Assembly: GCF_016907755.1 (NCBI RefSeq)
Contig: NZ_JAFBCN010000001.1
Location: 3,906,001 to 3,970,000 of the forward strand
Length of the DNA stretch: 64,000 bases
Origin: Cellulosimicrobium cellulans
GTDB lineage: Bacteria > Actinomycetota > Actinomycetes > Actinomycetales > Cellulomonadaceae
Direction: 5' to 3'
Within the stretch, counting starts at the first letter, position 1; each line of letters opens with the position of its first letter. Positions 58,724 to 64,000 of the stretch are shown here, piece by piece. The notes beneath the pieces are model-generated. The model worked only from the letters and a program-made list of their open reading frames with translations. It was not told the origin of the DNA and made no database searches. The position numbers and the translations under genes are program-made.

Positions 58724-58744
58724 CGTCACTCCTGTGTTCCGGTG

Positions 58745-58778
58745 GTGCTGGGTGGGTGTGCTGGGTGGGTGCTGGGTG
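58745..58778. repeat. 13-bp tandem repeat in the binding-protein leader
   Basis: GTGCTGGGTGGGT occurs twice in tandem plus a partial third copy, between the GH13 stop and the binding-protein start. On the mRNA strand it is a C-rich, weakly structured run. Confidence 0.6.
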
Positions 58779-58779
58779 T

Positions 58780-58804
58780 CCGGGCCGACCGGCTCGCGGC
58801 CCGG
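58780..58804 (-). terminator. Hairpin between the GH13 and binding-protein genes
   Basis: CCGGGCCG / CGGCCCGG with a 9-nt loop, 42 nt after the GH13 stop. Confidence 0.45.
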
Positions 58805-58846
58805 GGACTGGTGGCGGTCAGGCCTCGTGCTGGCCCGTGCGCGGAG

Positions 58847-60610
58847 TCATGCGCGCAGCCAGACCGCGGTGTCGGGGGCGAGGCGCGTCGGTGGCTCCGA
58901 CGCGTCCACCCCGTGCGGGGTGCCGCTGAGGAGGAGGACCTCGGCGTCCGCGGGCAGCGGCACGTCCTCGGCCCCGAGGTTGACGACGCACGTGACCGCG
59001 CCGTCACGGTCGTCGCCGCGGGTGTCCTCGCGGACGAACGCGAGCACGTCGTCGCCGAGCGCGACCCCGCCGAGGGAGTCGAGCCAGCGGAACGCCTCGC
59101 CGTGCAGCGCGGGCTCCGCCCGTCGCGTCGCGAGGACGCGGCGGTAGAGCGCGAGCATCGACGTCTCGTCGTCGGCCTGCGCCTCGACGGACATCTCCCC
59201 CCAGCCCGCGGGCTGGGGCAGCCAGGGCTGCGCGCCGCCGTCGGGCCCGAACCCGTTGCTCGTGCCGCCGCGCGTCCACGGGAGGGGGACGCGACAGCCG
59301 TCGCGGCCGGGGTCGACGCCGTCGGAGCGGAAGTGCATGGGGTCCTGGATCGCGTCGAGCGGCAGGTCCTCGACCTCGGGAAGCCCGAGCTCGTCGCCCT
59401 GGTAGAGGTACAGCGACCCCGGCAGCGCCGCGGACAGCAGCGCTGCCGCGCGGGCCCGACGGCGCCCGGTCTCCAGGTCCGTCGGCGTGCCGAAGCGCTT
59501 GGTCGCGAACGCGAACGAGCTGTCCTCGCGGCCGTACCGCGTGACCGGGCGCGTCACGTCGTGGTTCGACAGCACCCACGTCGCAGGTGCGGCGACCGGG
59601 GCGTGGGCGTCGAGCGTCGTCTGGACCGACTCGCGCAGCGCCTTCGCGTCCCACGGGCGGGCCATGAAGTCGAAGTTGAACGCCGTGTGCATCTCGTCCG
59701 GGCGCAGGTACTGGGCGAACCGCGCGCGGTCCGCGAGCCACACCTCGCCCACGAGCACGCGCGGCTCCTCGTAGGACTCGGCGACGGCGCGCCAGCCGCG
59801 GTAGATGTCGTGCAGCTCGTCGCGGTCGACGTGCGGGTGCTCCCCCGGGCCGGGGTGGGCCGGGACCTCGGGCAGCGCCGGGTCCTTGACGAGCTGCGCC
59901 GCGGAGTCGATGCGGATGCCCGCCGCGCCGCGGTCGAACCAGAACCGCAGGATGTCCTCGTGCTCGCGGCGCACGTCGGGGTGGCTCCAGTTGAGGTCCG
60001 GCTGCTCGGGGGCGAAGACGTGCAGGTACCACTCGCCGGGCGTGCCGTCGGGGTTCGTCGTGCGCGTCCAGGTGCTGCCCTGGAACTCGGAGACCCAGCG
60101 CGTCGGGATCTCGGAGCCGTCCTCGCCCTTGCCCGGGTGGAACCAGAAGCGCTCGCGCTCGGGCGACCCGGGGCCGGCGGCGAGTGCGGCCTTGAACCAC
60201 TCGTGCTCGGACGAGACGTGGTTGGGGACGACGTCGATGATCGTGCGGATCCCGAGCTCGCGGGCCTCCGCGATGAGCTGCTCCGCCTCGGCGAGCGAGC
60301 CGAACTGGGGGTCGATCGCCCGGTAGTCCGCGACGTCGTAGCCGCCGTCCGCGAGCGGGGACACGTACCAGGGGGTGAACCAGATCGCGTCGACCCCGAG
60401 GTCGCGCAGGTAGGTGAGGTGCTGGCGCACGCCCGCGAGGTCGCCCGTGCCGTCGCCGTTCCCGTCCGCGAAGCTGCGCACGTACACCTGGTAGATCACG
60501 GCGCTGCGCCACCAGTCGGGCGACGCCGCCGCCGGCTCCCGCACCGCCTGCGCGAGGGTCGCGTCGGGGGTGGGTTCGCCGTCGGCGACTCGGGGGTGAT
60601 CGTTGCTCAC
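58847..60610 (-). CDS. GH13 alpha-glucosidase (oligo-1,6-glucosidase/AglA type)
   Basis: 587 residues from the GTG at 60610, preceded by AGAGGA. GH13 barrel: WWRSAVIYQVYVRSFADGNGDGTGDL, cited by YQVYVRSFADGNGDG, then IDVVPNHVSSEH, nucleophile Asp in GIRIDSAAQL (~255), acid/base Glu in LVGEVWLAD (~295) and LSNHDVTRPV (~365). Spacing and sequence match exo-acting alpha-glucosidases rather than endo-amylases. Without a signal peptide it works in the cytosol on imported maltose, maltodextrin or isomaltose. It is upstream of a matching ABC transporter and downstream of a LacI gene. Confidence 0.94.
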   Translation of the reverse strand: MSNDHPRVADGEPTPDATLAQAVREPAAASPDWWRSAVIYQVYVRSFADGNGDGTGDLAGVRQHLTYLRDLGVDAIWFTPWYVSPLADGGYDVADYRAIDPQFGSLAEAEQLIAEARELGIRTIIDVVPNHVSSEHEWFKAALAAGPGSPERERFWFHPGKGEDGSEIPTRWVSEFQGSTWTRTTNPDGTPGEWYLHVFAPEQPDLNWSHPDVRREHEDILRFWFDRGAAGIRIDSAAQLVKDPALPEVPAHPGPGEHPHVDRDELHDIYRGWRAVAESYEEPRVLVGEVWLADRARFAQYLRPDEMHTAFNFDFMARPWDAKALRESVQTTLDAHAPVAAPATWVLSNHDVTRPVTRYGREDSSFAFATKRFGTPTDLETGRRRARAAALLSAALPGSLYLYQGDELGLPEVEDLPLDAIQDPMHFRSDGVDPGRDGCRVPLPWTRGGTSNGFGPDGGAQPWLPQPAGWGEMSVEAQADDETSMLALYRRVLATRRAEPALHGEAFRWLDSLGGVALGDDVLAFVREDTRGDDRDGAVTCVVNLGAEDVPLPADAEVLLLSGTPHGVDASEPPTRLAPDTAVWLRA

Positions 60611-60808
60611 CGCGTCCTCTTCCGTGAGTTCGTGGGCTGCACGTGCCTGGGCCGTGCCTCGCCTGCTGCTGCGCACTGCGTCCGATCCGACCGGGGGGGC
60701 TCCCGGGACGGCCGTCGTGCACCGGGTGCCGACCGCGCCGTCGTGGACGACTGTAACTAGACGACAGGATGCGCGCAAGAATCCGACAGTGTCGTTATCG
60801 AAACGCTA

Positions 60809-60826
60809 TCTCTCGACGTCGAGAGA
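60809..60826. promoter_or_regulatory. 18-bp palindromic operator candidate upstream of the GH13 gene
   Basis: TCTCTCGACGTCGAGAGA is a perfect palindrome, 31 bp before the predicted -35 box. The central CG and length suit a LacI-type dimer, but the sequence differs from the box upstream of the adjacent lacI gene. Confidence 0.5.
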
Positions 60827-60891
60827 CCTACGACGACTTGCGGAAGCCTCGTCGAGGCAGACTGCCCGCGCCGACGACGCGTCCCGACGGC

Positions 60892-60951
60892 GTCGAACCC
60901 GGGCTCTCTCCCCACGCACGAGCACGGGTCAGGAGAGATCCCGGGTTCGGC
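60892..60951. repeat. 60-nt palindromic element P4
   Basis: Ends GTCGAACCCGGGCTCTCTCC and GGAGAGATCCCGGGTTCGGC pair at 18 of 20 positions (one of the two exceptions a T-G). The mismatch GGGCTC versus GATCCC is the same as in P3. It lies 82 nt beyond the lacI stop, in terminator position. Confidence 0.75.
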
Positions 60952-61033
60952 GTCGACGCGAGGGCACGACGACGAGGGCCCCGGTCCGGCGCGCGAGCGG
61001 CCGGGCCGAGGCCCTGGAGGAGTGGTGCGCAGG

Positions 61034-62065
61034 CTAGGAGGCAGCGACCTCGCGGCCGGCGGCGTGCGCCGCGGCGGTCGAGCCGCGCACGACGAGCTCG
61101 GGCTCGAAGAGGAGCTCGTCGCGCGAGACGTCGGCGCCCGCGATCATGCTCGCGAGCAGGTCGACGGCAGCCCGGCCCATCGGCTCGATGGGCTGGCGCA
61201 CGGTCGTCAGCGCCGGGTCCGTGGAGTTCATGAGGTTGGAGTCGTCGTAGCCGACGACGGAGACGTCCGTCGGGACGTCGAGGCCCGCGCGCCTGACCGC
61301 GCGGACGGCGCCCAGGGCGAGCGGGTCGCTCGCGCACACGATCGCCGTCGCGCCGGCCTCGAGGAGCCGGTTCGCGGCGGCCTGCCCGCTCTCGAGCGAG
61401 TACTGGCTGTGCACGACCAGGGTCGGGTCGAGCACGTGCCCCTGCCGCTCGGCGAACGTCTGCGCCGCGGCGAGCTTGCGCTCGGACGGCACGTGGTCCG
61501 CCGGGCCGAGCAGCAGGCCGACCTTCTCGTGACCGAGCGAGAGCACGTGGCCGAGCGCCTGGTTCATCGCGACGAGGTCGTCGCACGAGACGCGCGGGAA
61601 GTCGAGGTCCTCGATCGAGGCGTTCATGAGCACGACCGGCAGCCCGAGCTTCTCGAGCCGACGGAAGTGCGCGTGGTCGGCCAGGCGCTCGGCGTAGAAG
61701 CCGCCCGCGAAGATCACGCCCGAGACGTGCTGGCCCAGGAGCAGGTCGATGTACTCGGCCTCCGTCACGCCGCCCGCGGTCCGCGTGCACAGCACCGGGG
61801 TGAACCCTTGCTGCGCGAGCGCGCCGCCGATGACCTCGGCGAACGCGGGGAAGATCGGGTTGACGAGCTCGGGGAGCACGAGCCCGACGAGGCGACCGCG
61901 CTCGCCGCGCAGCTTGGTCGGCCGCTCGTAGCCGAGCACGTCGAGCGCGGTGAGCACCGCGTCGCGCGTCGCCTGCGACACGCCGGGCTTCCCGTTGAGC
62001 ACGCGGCTCACCGTGGCCTCGCTGACACCGACCTTGGTGGCGACCTCCGCCAGACGTCTCGACAT
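61034..62065 (-). CDS. LacI-family regulator, likely of the maltodextrin operon
   Basis: 343 residues from the ATG at 62065. N-terminal helix-turn-helix RLAEVATKVGVSEATVSRVLNGKPGVS, cited by GVSEATVSRVLNG, hinge ALDVLGYERPTKLRGE, then a sugar-binding effector domain with IFAGGFYAERL, VSVVGYDDSNLMNS and a C-terminal LLFEPELVVRGST. A TATAGT box ends 7 nt before the ATG, suggesting an almost leaderless message. It resembles MalR-type regulators; GCAAGC-type palindromes lie in its own promoter. It is the first gene of the cluster but the 423-bp gap suggests the GH13 gene has its own promoter. Confidence 0.9.
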   Translation of the reverse strand: MSRRLAEVATKVGVSEATVSRVLNGKPGVSQATRDAVLTALDVLGYERPTKLRGERGRLVGLVLPELVNPIFPAFAEVIGGALAQQGFTPVLCTRTAGGVTEAEYIDLLLGQHVSGVIFAGGFYAERLADHAHFRRLEKLGLPVVLMNASIEDLDFPRVSCDDLVAMNQALGHVLSLGHEKVGLLLGPADHVPSERKLAAAQTFAERQGHVLDPTLVVHSQYSLESGQAAANRLLEAGATAIVCASDPLALGAVRAVRRAGLDVPTDVSVVGYDDSNLMNSTDPALTTVRQPIEPMGRAAVDLLASMIAGADVSRDELLFEPELVVRGSTAAAHAAGREVAAS

Positions 62066-62072
62066 GCCGTCG

Positions 62073-62078
62073 ACTATA
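62073..62078 (-). promoter_or_regulatory. -10 box of the second lacI gene
   Basis: TATAGT on the minus strand, 7 nt before the ATG at 62065; no convincing -35. Confidence 0.5.
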
Positions 62079-62087
62079 CGCGCCGCT

Positions 62088-62100
62088 GCAAGCCGCTTGC
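62088..62100. promoter_or_regulatory. LacI-type operator candidate GCAAGC-C-GCTTGC
   Basis: Perfect 6-bp inverted repeat with one central base, overlapping the promoter of the second lacI gene, so autoregulation is likely. A related imperfect box CGCATGCTTGCG lies at 62121-62132. Confidence 0.6.
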
Positions 62101-62120
62101 GTGATTCCGGGCCGACCGAA

Positions 62121-62132
62121 CGCATGCTTGCG
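62121..62132. promoter_or_regulatory. Second GCA-GC-TGC operator-like box
   Basis: CGCATGCTTGCG, palindromic except one T-T pair, about 32 bp from the first box (three helical turns). Confidence 0.45.
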
Positions 62133-62154
62133 TCGCCCCTCCCCTCCCCTCCCC

Positions 62155-62213
62155 GCCGAACACGACATGGGTGTCGCTATGACGTTCATACCGACCCTCA
62201 TGTCGTTCTCGGC
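62155..62213. repeat. 59-nt hairpin element E3 (minus orientation)
   Basis: Two 28-nt arms with a 3-nt loop; 23 of 28 pairs are complementary. Read on the minus strand it begins GCCGAGAACGAC and ends CGTGTTCGGC like E2, and a copy of its first 12 bases lies exactly 22 nt upstream. Unlike E1 and E2 it sits between divergent genes, upstream of both lacI and the GH20 gene. Confidence 0.8.
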
Positions 62214-62322
62214 ACGGGTTGGCGTCGTTCTCGGCGCCGGGCAAGGGCGGGTGGGACGGGGCGAGGCCGGTCTCGCCCGGAGCAAGTGCGGAGTCGACGG
62301 CGGTTGCGGCTAGGCTCGTTCG

Positions 62323-64000
62323 GTGTCCTTCCAAAAGGTGTCCACGTCACGCTCCGAGTCCACGACGGACCCCTCCGGGATCCTCCCCGCTCCGGTGGCG
62401 CTGACGCCCGGGGATGGGACGACCGTCGTCGCCGACGGGACGCGGGTCGTCGCGGACCCGGCGCTGCGCCCCGCCGCGCGCTGGTGGCGCCGCGCGACGG
62501 AGGACGCCTTCGGCATCGACCTCGTGCCCGTCGACCCCGCCGCGCACACCCCGGCGCCTCGCCCCGCCGACGCTTCTCCGGAGGTGCCCACGCGGGGGTC
62601 CGGCGTCGGCCCGGCGACCGTGACGTTCGCGCTCGGCCGCGGCCTCCCACCGTCGGGATACCGCCTCACCGTCGATGCCACGGGTGTCCGCGTCGACGCC
62701 GCCGACCTCGACGGCGCGCACGCCGCCGCCCAGACGCTCCGCCAGCTCGCCGGGCCCGCCGCGTTCCGCCGGGCGCCGGTCCCGGCCGCCACGCACGCGG
62801 CAGCGGACGACCGCCACGGGCGGCTCACGCTCCCCCAGGTCGCGATCACCGACCACCCCCGGTTCGCGTGGCGCGGCGTGCTGCTCGACGTCGCGCGCCA
62901 CTTCCTGCCCAAGGCCGACGTGCTGCGGTTCGTCGACCTCGCCGCGGCGCACCGGCTCAACGTGCTGCAGCTCCACCTCACCGACGACCAGGGCTGGCGC
63001 ATGGAGATCGCGCGCTACCCGCGGCTCACGGAGGTCGGGGCGTGGCGTCGCGAGTCGGGCGTCGGCACGTGGCGCGCCGGGGTCTTCGACGGTCGCCCGC
63101 ACGGCGGCTACTACACGCAGGACGACCTGCGCGAGATCGTCGCGTACGCGCGCGAGCGCGGGGTGACGGTCGTGCCGGAGATCGACGCGCCGGGGCACGT
63201 GGAGGCCGCCGTGGCCGCCTACCCCGAGCTCGGCACGCGCAAGCAGCCGCACGAGGTCCGCACGACGTGGGGCGTGAGCACCGAGGTGCTCGACCCGTCC
63301 GAGGAGTCGCTGACGTTCTTCCGGCACGTGCTCGACGAGGTCCTCGACGTGTTCGACGCACCGTTCGTGGCGATCGGCGGCGACGAGGTCCCGACGACGC
63401 TGTGGCGCGAGAACCCGGAGATCGTGGCGCGCGCGGAGGCGCTCGGGCTCGACGACGTCGGCGGGCTGCACGGGTGGTTCCTCGCCCGGCTCGCGGAGCA
63501 CGTCGCGTCCCGCGGGCGCCGCGCGGTCGTGTGGGACGAGGCGTTCGGCCCCGCGCTCCCCCGCGACGTGGTCGTGACGTCGTGGCGCGGCTGGGCCGTG
63601 GGGGCGGACGCGCTCGCCGCCGGGCACGACGTCGTCATGGCGCCGGAGCAGGTCGTCTACCTCGACCACCGCGGCGGCGACGCCCCGGACGAGCCGGTCC
63701 CCGTCGGGTTCCTCAGCACGCTCGACGATGTGTACGCGTTCGAGCCGTTCCCGTCAGGACTCGCGGGCCCGCAAGCGGACTCGGAGCCGAGCACGAACGG
63801 CGACCGACCGGGCGCGCTGCTCGGCGGCCAGGCCGAGCTCTGGTCCGAGCACCTCGACTCCGCGCGCCGATTCGACTACGCCGCGTTCCCTCGCCTCGCG
63901 GCGTTCGCGGAGGTCATGTGGTCGCCGGAGGCCGACCGCTCCCCCGGCTCGCCCGCGTCGCGCGCGTTCCGCGAGCGCGTGGTGACGCACCACCTGCCGC
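62323..64000 (+). CDS. GH20 beta-N-acetylhexosaminidase (3' partial)
   Basis: 559 visible residues, open to the window end. The GTG lies exactly 6 nt after TAGGCT (62311-62316), suggesting a leaderless start. An N-terminal GH20b-like domain (~25-160, PATVTFALGRGL; AHAAAQTLRQLAG) precedes the GH20 barrel: WRGVLLDVARHFLP, LHLTDDQGWRMEI, VPEIDAPGHVEA and the catalytic Asp-Glu pair in VAIGGDEVPTTLW (~357), which polarises the acetamido group and acts as acid. It cleaves terminal GlcNAc or GalNAc, for example from chitobiose or wall fragments. No signal peptide is visible, so it is probably cytosolic. The last ~20 to 60 residues are missing. Confidence 0.93.
   Translation, partial: MSFQKVSTSRSESTTDPSGILPAPVALTPGDGTTVVADGTRVVADPALRPAARWWRRATEDAFGIDLVPVDPAAHTPAPRPADASPEVPTRGSGVGPATVTFALGRGLPPSGYRLTVDATGVRVDAADLDGAHAAAQTLRQLAGPAAFRRAPVPAATHAAADDRHGRLTLPQVAITDHPRFAWRGVLLDVARHFLPKADVLRFVDLAAAHRLNVLQLHLTDDQGWRMEIARYPRLTEVGAWRRESGVGTWRAGVFDGRPHGGYYTQDDLREIVAYARERGVTVVPEIDAPGHVEAAVAAYPELGTRKQPHEVRTTWGVSTEVLDPSEESLTFFRHVLDEVLDVFDAPFVAIGGDEVPTTLWRENPEIVARAEALGLDDVGGLHGWFLARLAEHVASRGRRAVVWDEAFGPALPRDVVVTSWRGWAVGADALAAGHDVVMAPEQVVYLDHRGGDAPDEPVPVGFLSTLDDVYAFEPFPSGLAGPQADSEPSTNGDRPGALLGGQAELWSEHLDSARRFDYAAFPRLAAFAEVMWSPEADRSPGSPASRAFRERVVTHHLP

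Larger units (their letters stand above)
60611..61033. promoter_or_regulatory. 423-bp control region of the GH13 gene and lacI 3' end
   Basis: No gene. On the minus strand TTGCGC (60773-60778) and TACAGT (60750-60755) are 17 nt apart, a good sigma-70-type promoter with a ~130-nt leader to the GH13 start. Upstream of it is a perfect 18-bp palindrome (60809-60826), and element P4 lies at 60892-60951. Confidence 0.55.

Noticed and set aside
60790-60800. GTGTCGTTATC as a remnant of an E element
   Set aside because: Only one 11-base half is present, without the paired arm or the conserved ends, so chance or promoter use is as likely.
62101-62313. Short frame between the second lacI and GH20 genes
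   Set aside because: It overlaps the E3 hairpin and operator boxes, has no ribosome site and no recognisable protein.

Overview
The window is about 74% G+C, uses GTG starts freely, and is packed with genes whose closest recognisable relatives are actinobacterial (WhiB1/PdtaS pair, DUF2505, DUF2804, HemQ with a cysteine-rich ferrochelatase, EccC-like ATPase, LCP proteins). Together with cellobiose- and maltodextrin-type sugar operons, this points to a cellulolytic member of the Micrococcales such as Cellulosimicrobium, Cellulomonas or Isoptericola. The genus is inference. I saw no rRNA, tRNA, CRISPR array, prophage or insertion sequence.

0-18 kb is a cell-envelope region. It holds a SpoIID-like protein (cut by the window edge) convergent with a PGRP-type amidase, both ending in the same FG-GAP repeats. 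Next come a three-gene set for a 2,3-diacetamido-uronic acid nucleotide sugar, a family 2 glycosyltransferase with a DUF2304 partner, two LytR-CpsA-Psr glycopolymer transferases, two overlapping OafA-type acyltransferases, purK-purE and a GtrA flippase-like protein.

18-34 kb is regulation and transport: an OmpR/HisKA two-component system, a divergent NarL/HisKA_3 system, a MacB-like ABC exporter, an orphan EccC-like FtsK/SpoIIIE ATPase, a small membrane protein, whiB1 and pdtaS (the mycobacterial gene order) and a DUF2505 protein.

34-41 kb is a cellobiose-type operon: binding protein, two permeases, GH1 beta-glucosidase and LacI regulator. Three CebR-like operator boxes lie in front of it. 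No ATPase gene is present, so a shared MsiK-type ATPase elsewhere is expected.

41-52 kb is amino-acid catabolism and housekeeping: PutA with a divergent PAS-AraC regulator, an aldo/keto reductase, glutamate dehydrogenase, a TspO-like membrane protein and an M48 peptidase. PutA and glutamate dehydrogenase could together carry proline to 2-oxoglutarate.

52-64 kb holds hemH-hemQ (end of the coproporphyrin-dependent haem pathway), DUF2804, a maltodextrin-type operon (LacI regulator, GH13 alpha-glucosidase, binding protein, two permeases) and a GH20 hexosaminidase running off the right edge.

The most unusual signal is a set of seven hairpin repeats between 43.9 and 62.2 kb. Three are exactly 59 nt (28 + 3 + 28) and four exactly 60 nt. 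All begin G[CT]CGA[AG] and end [CT]TCG[AG]C, and their arms differ between copies while staying paired. One lies inside putA, in frame, encoding exactly 20 residues of the linker between its two enzyme domains. A second recurring signal is a TANNNT box 6-8 nt before many start codons, suggesting widespread leaderless transcription.
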